Assembly: GCF_029784155.1 (NCBI RefSeq)
Contig: NC_073692.1
Location: forward strand, 153,356,334 to 153,420,333
Reading direction: 5' to 3'
From: Uranotaenia lowii
Lineage: Eukaryota; Arthropoda; Insecta; Diptera; Culicidae
DNA length: 64,000 nt
A program made the translations under genes and the position numbers. This document shows positions 1 through 11,646 of the stretch, one piece after another; positions within the stretch are counted from its first letter, which is position 1; each line of letters starts with the position of its first letter. The notes beneath the pieces are model-generated. The model did not search any database. It was not told the DNA's origin and worked only from the letters and a program-made list of their open reading frames with translations.

Positions 1-500
1 GGAAGGGGTCGCTCAGCGAGCCTTAAGTTTGTATGGGATTTTTAGACATTTTTTTCGAGAGGAACATGAAAAACCAGTTTTTTGTCAATAACTTTTGTCT
101 CCCTCAGCCGATTTCTTTCAAAAAACGGGTTTTCTTAAAGCCTAAATTATGACAAATATTTCATCTGAAGGTTGCATTTCAATGAAAGTTAAGATAAAAA
201 AGTTATTAAGCTTCAAAAATTGGTTAACTTTTTTAAGGGTGATATTCATCACTTTTTTAATGAGGCGAATAAAGTCCGACCAGAACACTCAATGTGAAAT
301 GCATGCCGTTTCGTCAAATAATGACCGTTTTTAATTATTGTTGTTGCGCTCGATTGCACTTTTTAATGTTTTTCTGATATTTGAATTTTGATGATATTCA
401 CTTGATATTTCGGAAAGAAGTAAGGGCGTAAAAATGCTTGACAATTGCATAACCACAGAGGCTTAGGAACATGACTGGACGATTTGTGATTCCAATTAAA
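1..500. repeat. Truncated copy of a palindromic repeat family
   Basis: Bases 1-205 reappear in inverse orientation at about 3195-3405, and bases 205-495 in inverse orientation at about 1572-1872. The copy is cut by the window edge, so its left terminus is not visible. It belongs to the family of the complete element at 1058-3527. No coding potential is recognised; the 61-codon frame at 149 lies inside the repeat and is taken as chance. From about 500 to 1055 I see only AT-rich sequence. Confidence 0.75.
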
Positions 501-1057
501 AGATAAATTTAAATTAAAAGATGTTTAGAGTGTTTTTATTACCAAAAATAATGAGATTGACACGTGAAGTTATTCAAAATCTTTTTTTTATTCATAGAGT
601 AATTAACAAAGTTCAAATTATACACAACATCGTAGCAATTGCTGCTTTTCGAAGCATGCACGGTAACAGAGTTTCAAATAAATTTCTTTGAAACGTAATG
701 CGTACATTAAAAAAAAAAGAAATTTCAAACTTAAACACAATTCACTCTAAACCGAATAAAATACTTTGTTGAAATCAATTAACAATATTAACCTTCATTC
801 TGTATCAAAAGAAAGCTACAGCTAATAAAATAAAAACGTGAGAAAAATATAAAAGGACCTTTTTTCGAAAAATTATCATTTCATTGGTATCATAAAGCGT
901 TGGTCCATGTGTTTTTCGATCTAAAAAAAATGTTGGCGGTTGGTTCTGAGAATAACAACAATTCTGAATAGATATTTTTGAGAAAAAAAAAAAGATTCTG
1001 AGTTAGGTAGAAAAAATGAAACATAAACCCCGCCCAAAGGCGGATATATGTACAATA

Positions 1058-3527
1058 GACTGCCCCAAATTTGTGTGGGAAATTTAAAACCTGTGCAATA
1101 TTATACGCTTTAGGTTAAAATTGATTCTAGTCCTAGTACAAGATCTCATGCCAAATTTGGGACAGATCGAATTACGGCTAGGGGTCGCTCAACGAGATTG
1201 AAGTTTGTATGGCATTTTGAGACATTTTGCTCGGACGAAACATGAAAAGCCTGTTTTTCATCAATAACTTTGGTTTCCATTGGCCGATTTCTTTCAAAAA
1301 TAGTTTTTCTTAAAGGATGGTATTTATCACTGTTGATTAGTTGGGCCGGTCGAACATATTGACGCCTCATTAACAGTAATGAATACCACCGTAGAAAGTT
1401 AGCCTATTTTTGAAGCCTCATAACTTTTTTTTCTCTAAACTCTTATCGAAATGCAGTCTTCGGATGAAATATTTTTCATAATTTAGGCTTTTAGAAACAT
1501 TGTTTTTGGAAGAAATCGACCGACGGGAACCAAAGTTATTGATGCAAAACTGTTTTTTTTTTTATTGACATCACAAATCGTCCAGTCATGTTCCTAAGCC
1601 CCTGTGGTTATGCAATATTTTTTTTAAATTGTCAAGCATTTTTACGCCCTTACTTCTTTCCGAACTATCAAGTGAATATCATCCAAACTCAAATATCAGA
1701 AAAACATTAAAAAGTGCAATCGAGCGCAACAACAATAATTAAAAACGGTCATTATTTGACGAAACGGCATGCATTTCACATTGAGTGTTCTGGTCGGACT
1801 TTATTCGCCTCATTAAAAAGGTAATGAATATCACCCTTAAAAAAGTTAACCAATTTTTGAAACTTAAAGCTTAGTTCTTTTAGAAATGGGACAGTTACGA
1901 ATGCATGTATCTCAAAAACCTTTCGTTTGATCTAAAAACTTTCTATGAAGGAAATGAAGGTAATCTTATGATAATTCATGAAAAAATTTGATAAAAATTA
2001 TTTATCGTTTTTTGTAAGAATAAATTCTACTTTATTCTTAGTACCTCCCATCGGCTAGCGCACACTTTTTTCAGTCATGATAATGATAAGTTTTTCAAAC
2101 TAATACTTCGTCTAATCTGTATTTTAGGTGCCTACATCCTGTTCCTTCAATTTCTGCTACTTTTCGGACCAATATTTCTCTTTTAGAAGAAACTGAGGGC
2201 AATTTAGTGGATACAGATGTTTCGAAATTAATCAATTTGATTATTTTTGAGCCACTTTTTGAGCTTTTTTAATAAAATTTCTGCTGGCAAAATCTGGCAA
2301 TGACGAAATAAAACTATCATGAGATAAGACTTAAAGTATAATCGGTTAGTATAGATCGTAGTTTGCGAAGAGTACATAAAAGATTGCTCATTTGAGGCTT
2401 TTAAAAACAGCGAAAACCATAGTTTTTGTTTTGAATATTGTTATTTCTTTCCACAGGAGCAGAATTTTGGCAAATAATAATATTTCATACAAAATAACCA
2501 GCAAATACATACTTTAATATACTCGGGACCTTGCCACGAGCAGACATGGTATAGGATTCAAACGCTGGAATTTGTTTAAAATATTTAGGGTATTTCATAA
2601 GTTTTATCGTTCATCAGAAATCATCTCTCCCATAGCCTCGGAACCGGCTATACAGCTTACGAGCTCTGGAACTAGCAAAACTTTATTGTTTGAGGTGTGA
2701 TTTGAATGACTCATTACCGGGTAACACTTTGAGCTTATCGGAGAAATATAGAAATTGGAAATTTCGGCGATCTACCCTTAGTTTTTCGCTTGTTGAAAAT
2801 AAAAATGCTGGTATGAAACTCGACTTCCCTGATGACCCTTAGCCGAAGTTGCCGATCTTATGCTTCACTCGAATGCTTGATTTGAACTTTGTGGACATTT
2901 TTAATAGTATTTGCATACTTTTCCACCAATCACATGCAGTAATTCTTCGAATAATCAACGGGTTTGTCAGCTATCAATTTTATTATGATGCATTTCAAAT
3001 GAAACTGTGCAAAATATTTTTTTCCATTTTCTCTTGCATCGTAAATATCTCAAAAACGCATAAATTTTTAATTTTGAAAAAAAATAGTTCGGAAAGTACT
3101 TTTTACAGGCAACAAAATGCTGCCAAAGTTTTGAATGTCCGATTACTAGTAAACGAGCTAATCGCAAAAGAAAATGTCCCATTTCTAAAAGAACTAAGCT
3201 TTAATAACTTTTTTATCTTAACTTTCATTGAAATGCAACCTTCAGATGAAATATTTGTCATAATTTAGGCTTTAAGAAAACCCGTTTTTGAAAGAAATCG
3301 GCCGAAGGAGACAAAAGTTATTGACGAAAAACTGGTTTTTCATGTTCCTCTCGAACAAAATGTCTCAAAATTCCATACAAACTTCAGGCTCGTTGAGCGA
3401 CCCCTTCCCGTGGTCCGATCTGGCCCAAATTTGGCATGAGATCTTGTACTAGGCCCAGGACCAATTTTAGCCTGCAGCGTATAACATTTTACAGGTTTTA
3501 AATTTCCCATACAAATTTGGGGCAGTC
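1058..3527. mobile_element. TA-flanked foldback/MITE-like element with ~260-bp TIRs
   Basis: The left end at 1058 (gactgccccaaatttg) and the right end at 3527 are inverse copies. The similarity continues inward for roughly 260 bp (about 1058-1320 against about 3270-3527). TA dinucleotides flank both ends (1056-1057 and 3528-3529), as expected of a Tc1/mariner-type target duplication. The interior holds further nested palindromes: 1195-1310 is partly inverse to 1440-1560. There is no transposase, so it is non-autonomous. The superfamily is inferred from the TA only. Confidence 0.7.
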
Positions 3528-3766
3528 TAAGGCGCATTTAGCCCGCACGGTTTGAGGTTCGGCATTTTAGACAACACTTATGATAAAATCATTTTCTTGG
3601 AAACAGAAGAAAATTTTAACATAAAAATTACTCCAATGTATAGAAAACAAATGCCTGCACACGTGTATAATGTTTTTGTACACATATCCAATGTAATATT
3701 TGATTAAAACAGTGTTCTGCTTAATAGGCGCGTATAGCCCGCTCCTCCCCTACTTAGAAGCAGAAC
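3528..3766. repeat. Fragment of a 'GCGC-theme' TA-ended repeat
   Basis: Two direct copies of a short motif bracket this piece: taaggcgcatttagcccgc at 3528 and taggcgcgtatagcccgct near 3725. It ends in cccctac, the same terminal style (TAGGGG in inverse) as the elements at 27012-28696 and 57516-58491. Only one terminus is clear, so it is called a fragment. The stretch 3767-4646 has no recognisable gene; around 4340-4400 there is a degenerate run of 'aatacctt' words. Confidence 0.4.
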
Positions 3767-5040
3767 TCAAATGTTATAAATTTTACAATATAACTTTATT
3801 CTACAAAATTAAACACAACACTTTCGGTAAATCAAAGGTAAAACATTTATAAAAAAAATTTCAGTGGTTTCTGAAATATAGAATGCTGTTTCAAGGTTAA
3901 GATATTTTTGCGGTCCTCAAAGTGTTAAGTGATATTGTCTCAGAAATTAAAATCTACCGTCAGATTGGGCCAGATTCCTCAGAGTGGATTATAATTAGAC
4001 CTAATTTGCCCAGAAATATGCTATGTTTTACTTTTGATAACCTTACTACATGCAATTTTATAACAGGTAAATTCCATCAAACTATTAGTTCGTTTAGTTC
4101 TTAAACATTTAAATATTAAAAAAAAACCCATAAATGAAAAGATCAAAGAACGTGATCTGTTTCGCCCTTTTTATTCCTATGAAGAAGATGTCATTTAATA
4201 ACATAATTAATATGCATATATCTCATTTGAAAGTAAATCGAGGTTTAACAAAATGAACATTGAATTGATGGACCGACTGATGTATGCACAAAGCATGCAA
4301 TTTTGCAGAAAAAAAATCTTTTCAAAAAGTTTCTTATTAAATAACCTTTAATAATACCTTTAATAACCTTAATACCTTGACACCTTTGATACCTTTTTTT
4401 ACCTTTTTCATGAAAATCTGGCTATTTTTTATGAATGCATCTTCTGTTGCATTTCTTCAAACTTCATGACACTTGCAAGTCGCATTGAAATGTTTCCTAA
4501 GCACAAATCAGCTGTAAAGTGCTGTTGACAAATTGAGTTCCACAAAGTTATTTTTAACGATTTATTTAATCTTGGGTAATAAGGGCCAAATAAAACTTCC
4601 GATTCGAGCGAAGATTTTTGTTTCTGAAAAAAATAATATAAGAAAACTAGCTGATCCCCTACGAACTTCGTTTCGCTTTAAATCATTGGTACGTCAAAAT
4701 GAGTTTAGAAAATGAATTCGAAACATTCTTTCGACAATTTTGGGGAAAAAATTCAACAGTTTTTGAATTTGCTACTATTACTATTACTTGAAATTCAAAT
4801 TAAACGGTTGATTGGCTTTTTATTAAAATTTATGTGAGAGTGTTTTCTTCTCGATCGGTTGCAAAATCTAGACATTATGGCAGAAACATGTACTATTTCT
4901 TTATGTGCACGACTCTTTTGCTTGACCTTCACACTTAAATTGGTATCCATTAACTGCCTCCTACAAAATTATTGCACAAAACACTGAACCTTCAATGAAA
5001 CCCTCTTTTTCTGTCCCATGGCCCGAAATTCGATAATTGA

Positions 5041-5880
5041 AACCAACTTTACGTTCCTCAAAACTCCCTTGTGCCATTTTTTTCTTTTCAAATTATGTGT
5101 AAAATAACGTCAGGAACTTGAAAACAGTGAACAGTGAATATAGACGCCCTTTTCGCCGACCCTTAACACGGAACATGCTACCTGGAGTCAATTGCTCATA
5201 GTTTATAACCCTCATCTGAACATTTTCATGCCGATGCATGATCACGACAATATCGCGAAAACAGTGAGCAACTAACATGGACGGCCTTTTTTTTTACCAC
5301 GATTCAAAACTTGACACCTGAAATCAATTATCTTTTCTGTTAAACTCCCATGTGTCGATTTTCATTACAATTCTATGCTCAATCAAGAGAATATCGTAAA
5401 AACAGTGAACAGATAATAACCCCTTTTGCCGACCCCTGAGTCAAGATTTGAAACCTGAAAGCAAAAGAGCGTCCCTCAAAACTCCTATGCGGAAATTTTC
5501 ATCTCAATCCAATGTAGAATAACGTCTAAATCGCAAAAACATTAATCAGTGAATATGAACGACCCCTTTGGCCGACCCCTGACCCTAAATTTGATAACTG
5601 TAATCGATTGTTCGTCCCTCAAAACACTCATGTGCAAATCTTCATCACAATCTGGTGTATAATAACGCCAATATCGCAAAAACATTCATCAGTTGATATG
5701 GACGACCCCTTTGGCCGACCCTTGACCCTAAATTTGATAACTGCAATCGATTTCTCGTCTTTCAAAATACTCAAGTGCAAATTTTCAACACGATCCGACA
5801 AAAAATAACGTCAATATCTCGAAAGCCATATTTGTGTTGTATGGACGACCCCCTTCAGAAGGGGTCATCCAAAAATCTGA
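5041..5880. repeat. ~140-bp diverged tandem repeat
   Basis: The word cccctttggccgacccctga recurs, with changes, near 5141, 5420, 5561 and 5704. The last two are 143 bp apart, and each is followed by a 'caaaactcatgtgcaaattttcat' type block written here in short. The array is internal to the element at 4647-6055. Confidence 0.65.
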
Positions 5881-5966
5881 AAACATTTTTCATCCTTCCT
5901 GGACCTAATGAGTATCCATGCCAAATTTCAGACCTCTAGCTCTTAATACGGCTGAGTCTATAGAGG

Positions 5967-6025
5967 ACAAACAAACAAACAAACAAACAAACAAACAAAC
6001 AAACAAACAAACAAACAAACAAACA
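5967..6025. repeat. (CAAA)n microsatellite
   Basis: About fourteen near-perfect CAAA units end in cataca. They form the tail of the surrounding dispersed element. After 6056 no gene is recognised until the P-like element. A short motif, gagcggaac or its variant gatcggaac, recurs at about 6220-6260 and 6605-6650 and may mark one more decayed repeat. Confidence 0.9.
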
Positions 6026-7302
6026 TACAGATAATTGCTTTTTATATATATAGACTAGGTTTTCAAATTTTCCAATCTGCGGCTTCGAACTTTTCTGGAT
6101 TTAGGGCTAAATTTCCTCACTATACATTGCTTTGAAATTTTTGCGATATTCATATTTTTTTCAAACAATTGACTTATTATTCCTATATGAAATATTGTTT
6201 TATTTCTATTAGGGTGAATGATTTTGAGCGGAACTAGTCCAAATCTGGTCTTGAGCGAAACCATTTACTTTTCCTAAGATCTAGGCAATGATTATTATGA
6301 ATCTTATCGTAATGTTGAAAAAATACATTTCCAAGATCTTTTCATAGAAGCTTTGTAATTTTGCTAGAATTTATGATATGAAATAATTTTATAAGGAGCT
6401 TTAAAAACCTACGCATTTCTGCTGCAATTTTTACCAATCTTTGCTGACTTTGAACGTCAATTCATGTAACACTTGACCGTTATAAAATGATTCTTCATGA
6501 CTGAAATCGTAGAAAAACTCATAAAAAAGCATTATTCGGGTTCCTGCAACAAGTTTTCCACCAAAATATCAATAAATCGCGAAGTTTTTTAAAGTAAAAT
6601 ATGATCTTGAGTGGAACCATCTTTAATCTTGATCGGAACTATTAGCTTCCAAAATAAACCGCTAGGTGTGCTGCCTTATGCCTTATGTCTCACACGCGTA
6701 TAATCAACTATACCACTATAGTTGAATCTATCATATTATTAACTGTGAAAGAGGGAAAGGGTGGAGAATACATATTTATTGCTATTTAATATATTTTGGC
6801 ATTATAAAAAAACTTATGAAATTTTTAAAAATACTGTAAAAATTTCAGATCTTGAAAAATAAACTAAAAAGTCAAGGTTTACTAAAAAAAACAAAAATCA
6901 TCATTGTAAAACAATGCGCAACTCAAGCTTCCGTTCTCATTTTCAAATGCTGAAATTGATTTAAAATTATGCCTACAACAAAATATTAAAATTTTATTTT
7001 CGAAATGTTCGATTATGTTCTATAAAATTTCATAATCTTAAGATGTTCTTACTAAAAGGAACATCACTTTTCACCGGTAAGGCCAATAAATTAAGTTACA
7101 AACATTAATTACGGTGGTTGATCTCCTCATAAAAGATAATTATATCATTTTTATTTTTTGTCAAACCATGTTTGAAGGTTAGTATACAATACTGAATTAC
7201 CAATCCATCATATTGGCAATACTTCACTAATGATTTGCGATATTTTCAACTGGCAACAATTCCAATGAACACTACGAATTCACTCTTTGTCGATTCTAGA
7301 AC

Positions 7303-9016
7303 TAGAGTGCCTATAAGAAGAGTGACGCCAATGTCAAAATTGGAATAGTGGATGAGTTGTCAGTGTCATTCCAAACGTACAAATGACCTGTCAAATTCAG
7401 CCTTAGAAGAAAAATAAATTGCGAGTATTGTGCTCATTGTGTTTTCAAAACAGCAAAATGTTTTTATCCCTTTGCTCGATTACAGTAAGTAAATTCATTA
7501 TAATTTCAATGTTTTTATGATCGCCAATTATTTTATTGATAATTGATAGGATTGGTATTGATAGGATGTTTTGCAAACTACTGCCGAAAAGAGTTTGTCC
7601 TGTTGCTAGTCTATTTTGCTCAGGTCATCTTCGATAGTAAAGTCGGCAATCTGTCGAACGCAATCGTACACTGGGACTGCCGTACGTAGCCGCATAATTT
7701 TTCCTTTGCCGGAAGCAAAATATACATCCTCCTGCAGAAAGTGAATCTATTTTTCGCATATATTTAGTTAGCTCCTTATGTTTCAACGATTTTTACTTAC
7801 GCTGCACACTCAACAACTAGCTGTAATTTCGAAATGATCTGGGAATCCACAGAACTTTTTCCATGCAACTTGCAGGTCTTCATCCGCTGGAAATCGAAAG
7901 AACCCAATGTTTTTGAATCCCGGTGTTGTGTTATTTGTGCAATATTTAGCAAAACACTTCATTTGTTGATGTGGCCCATAGTCTTCAAACGTCAGACGCC
8001 GAACCGCTGCCTTGATGGGAAAGGAACTCTGGCAAGCAAAAGATAAGAATAAGAGGTTATCAGAACCACAGAACAAAACCCACATGTGTGTGAAGTTCCT
8101 CGACCTTTAATCGAAGAAACAAGGCAAATTAAGTTACGACCTTAGAAGTTTACCGTAGTTAGATCGCTGTTAAAGTGAGCAGGATTAGAGTAGATTGGTT
8201 TGACGGTGTTGCGAAGAGAAGCGATTGCGTGTAATCTGCATTGACTCGACTCCACGTTGGTTTAAACTAGTTCTTTATAACCGGAAACGTAAGTCACTGA
8301 TATATTTTAGACAAAGGAATCACATTTCAATCAGAAGTTATTATTCATACTCTCCTACGTAGACTGTAAACCGTATTATTATCCCATAGGATAATCTAAA
8401 AACTGATTCTCGATTACAATTTGTTCGCACGAGATCGCTAGCTGATTCTGGTTTGTTTACGCTGTTCATAGTCGGGACCTGTAAAAGAAAACGGAATTGT
8501 GAGTACTGTTAGGGAAACCTGAAACGAAAAGTTAAATTAAACATACTTACCATTTGATTATATATTAGGTCGAACTTTAAACAGCCTTTAACGAACAGTC
8601 GACGTATTAATAAGGAACACGAAAGCTAGTTTTGAAGGAGAAATTTGAAGAATTACTAAATATTTGTGAGTATGAACAAAAACTCGAAACTTTTCAAGTT
8701 GATAAAAATTTATAATAAAATTTCAGTTGAGCCGATTGAAAACTGCTGCAAAACTATAATACTTCTCTTCATCATCCAAAAATTACCGGAATATCATTGT
8801 TTCGAACAAATTCTTATGCTTTCTCATTAAAAATAAATGCAATAAACCACTAAACCGACAATCAAAGTGCAACGAAAAGTAAACAAAAGCATAATTTCGC
8901 AAAAGTCACTTGAAGGCTTAAACTGAACCAGTGCTACCAGCTATAAATTTCATTGTTTCCAAAGACATTTTTTTTGTTTGGGATAGAATGTCGTCACTCT
9001 CCTTATAGGCACTCTA
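7303..9016. mobile_element. P-superfamily-like DNA transposon remnant
   Basis: The 25-bp terminal inverted repeats are 7303-7327 (starts tagagtgcctataagaag) and 8992-9016, with 24 of 25 positions matching. They are flanked by a perfect 8-bp direct repeat, tctagaac, at 7295-7302 and 9017-9024. An 8-bp duplication together with an internal THAP-domain gene is what is known for P elements and their relatives; hAT also makes 8-bp duplications but does not typically carry THAP. The element is 1714 bp and lacks any recognisable RNase H-like or GTP-binding transposase core, so it is internally deleted or non-autonomous. P-superfamily membership is inference from these two traits. Confidence 0.7.
7606..7962 (-). 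pseudogene. Broken THAP zinc-finger domain gene (P-like transposase N-terminus)
   Basis: THAP domains are C2CH zinc fingers that bind transposon or promoter DNA. Read from the ATG at 7962-7960, exon 1 shows MKCFAKYC (two Cys ligands), the FRFPADED strand and AWKKFC with the conserved Trp. Forty-four residues after the second Cys comes VCS, the third ligand. An in-frame TGA sits just before VCS, at about 7812-7810. A donor-like GTAAGT follows. A plausible 69-bp intron ends at about 7732, and exon 2 (from 7731) reads EDVYFASG, then RLRTAVPVYD, the AVP box that closes THAP domains. It stops at 7606. The His-Phe expected between VCS and EDVYF is not encoded at this junction. The stop and the missing His make it a pseudogene. 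The rest of the P transposase is absent. Confidence 0.7.
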
Positions 9017-9024
9017 TCTAGAAC

Positions 9025-11646
9025 AATAGCGAATTGACGTGTATAGCATGTATTTTTAAAAAGACCAGAAAGTTGGCTTTCGAACTGAAGAAACTGAGTC
9101 AATTTTTAGTTATACGAAACCCAAAACAAGCTTTGAAGGCTTCAATCGCTTGCCTCCAGAAAAAAAAACCTTAGCATCATCGCAATGTGATCTTTAATTC
9201 AGATTGGTTTGGTTTCGACCAATGTGCTGAGTTGTTAAACCAAGCTCGGCCAGCCAGTTGATACAATGTTTCCTTCAAGTCCATTCCAACTGTGGCCAGA
9301 AACATAAACTGTAGTAGGTACAAACAAGTGAAAACCGCCAGCCATCATCACCACCGCCAGGGGAAATAGCATGGAAATGGTATGTGGCCATTATCGAGGT
9401 TTTGCCATTTTTTTTTCTTTGCTTCTCTAGCCTCTCCGTTTCACGTTTCAGCTCTCGAAATGCTTCTTCTCGATTCCCGAGCAGCAGAACACGATAGAGC
9501 ACAACCAATCTGTTCAAGGACAAACGTCGTCATCGTCATTCTCGTCGTTGAGTTCTTCCTCCCAAAAGCCGAGGAAGGCAACTATAATTTCCGGTCAAAC
9601 GTCAAAGCTCAAAAAAGAGGAATGAGACAGGGAATCAATGGGTGTGGGTGGTTGAATTTCAAGAGCATATCGTCGTATATGATTGAGGAGGCAAAAAAAA
9701 ATTGCTAAGTGTATCAAAGAGCAAAAGCCATACGAGCCATTTTGGTATGTTGAAGGAACAGCAACTTGTCGGTGGTAGAAAAAGGATAAGTTTCAACTGC
9801 TCTTAATCAGATTTATGCTGACGCTTTAAGCATATCCAATTTACGAACGACCGAACGTCACCTTCGCTTATGTTCGGGCATATCGGAACCGTCCAATGAG
9901 TGATGGGTTTTTGGGGAGGAGAGAAATTGAAAGGAAGAGCTGTAAACGGAAGACGAAAGCTCGGTTATGTTTTCTTGGATCCTGTTGCCACTTTCTCTTT
10001 TTTTTATATATAAAGCGGTTCTTATTCTCTGTTATGAATTTTATCTGTATTTTACTTCAAAAATTTGGAAAATCTCGAATACAAAAGGTTATAAAATTCT
10101 TATCTTCTACAGTTTGACTTTCAGTGTTGCAAATTTTTGATTTGTTCATGAATTAATCAAATTTGTTCAATAAAATACCTCAAACTTCATTTTCACCCAC
10201 TTCGGAATTTTCGGAAAAGTCGAAAGGGGGATGACAACAGAAGAATTTGAAATTTGTTCCGCCCTAACATAGAAAATTTACTGAAACAATAAATTTATTT
10301 TTTTTTTAGTTTCTTATATTCTATAATCTAAAAATATTGAAAAAAGTTATCAATCTGACCTGTTTTACGGTACACAGTTTTCAGCATTTTCTTCACTGTT
10401 GAGAAACCTTGATAAATAATAGTAATTTTCGTTTTGTTAAATAAATCCAGTTTGTATAAATTTTACAAAATTCTCAATTATAACACCTAATATAAATTAC
10501 AAATGTTCACGTTTGTCTGAAAATTGGCAATTCTGCTTCAAGGAGTTCCGGCCAAGCAGACAACTCGGCCTTGCTCACCTCAAATATTTGATGTTTTTCT
10601 GGTCTCAGGAAGCATCAGAAGATGGGTCAGGATTAGAGAAGGTGCTTATGCGTACCAGCATATGTACGTCAGGCGTATGCCTTTTGCCCATCGAGTTCAA
10701 AGGACGGCACCGGGGGTAAACAACTTAGTTAGCTGATAATTAGATTGTATGTGTTCAACCGACACTCTTTTCCCGTATCTGGAGAGGGATGAGGATTGCG
10801 GCCGTTTGAAGAATCAACCACCGGAGAATCTTCCGAGTCCGAGAGATGGCGATGGCTATCTGTGGTGAGAGATTTTCAGGTCAGTCAGGGTCTGAAGAGC
10901 TCAGTCGACCAATTTCTGGACAGATGGCACAACTTAATGTTTATCACGGTTGCCTGCTTTTGGCCACATGAACCATATGGTGCTCGATGAGATGGACGGA
11001 ATAAGAATCTGTGGCGCAGGGGTGGTGACAGGGCAATGGGTAAGAAAAGATCTGCGTTTAATTAACTCTGAACACTGATGTCAGGCAGTTCTGGCTGAAT
11101 GTTCTTAATTAACACAACATGACTTTGGCTGGCTGGTCCCTCACCTACATAAATGGACCGGGATTTCCGGTCGTCGCCAGGCGCCTGAAGGAATGCTGCA
11201 CAGTAACTACCAACAATTTTCGATGGTGTTCAATGGCGTCAAGTTACATTGAGTAAATTTTTATGCTTTGGGCAGCATCTGTCTGTGGGACAATCAGCAG
11301 CAAACGATTTCCAGGGAAATCTGGTTTGATTACTGGACTGGAGAGAAATTGTTTTAGTTTGTCTCTTTATGCCCAGGGCGGCGTGGTGCTAATTGTGACT
11401 CTACAGAAGTCAATCTTTGCAAAGGAAAAGTCATTTTGCAGGCTAGTTATGCCCAGAGCTGTAACAGTTAATGATTTTGATTATTTTTTTTCTTTAACGG
11501 ATGACTGTTTCTTTTGAAAATTCATGAAAATCAATTTTTTTGAAAATTCTAATTCGTTGTAAAATTGTGCTTGTGAAACTCCGAATCCTAATTTAAAGTA
11601 ACGTTGAAAATCACACAACTATTTCAAATCACTGTAAGCTGATTTA
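9025..11646. other. Stretch without recognisable genes
   Basis: Mixed sequence, somewhat less AT-rich at 9240-9700 and 10510-11420, with short overlapping open frames on both strands (for example 108 codons at 9382-9708). None shows a known domain, a convincing splice pattern or biased codon use. I treat this as unique intergenic or intronic DNA. A partial repeat at 10195-10266 is listed separately. Confidence 0.5.
10195..10266 (+). repeat. Partial copy of the MITE seen at 52037-52406
   Basis: The words gaatttgaaatttgttccg and ccctaa, preceded by a 'gggggatgacaacagaag' block, match the right arm of the small hairpin MITE near 52370-52408. Only one arm is found here. Confidence 0.5.

Larger units (their letters stand above)
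4647..6055 (+). mobile_element. Dispersed non-autonomous element with internal tandem repeats and (CAAA)n tail
   Basis: It begins with ctagctgatcccctacgaac, a start motif whose inverse relatives occur at 25086-25128 and 59500-59535. It ends with a (CAAA)n run followed by a short AT-rich end (ttgctttttatatatataga). Between these lie about five to six diverged units of roughly 140 bp. The layout of conserved head, tandem core, tetranucleotide array and conserved tail matches microsatellite-associated interspersed elements described in arthropods. No open frame of note. The family name is not asserted. Confidence 0.6.

Noticed and set aside
9382..9708. 108-codon frame as a host gene
   Set aside because: Low-complexity start (Phe-rich), no domain, and an equally long frame on the opposite strand.
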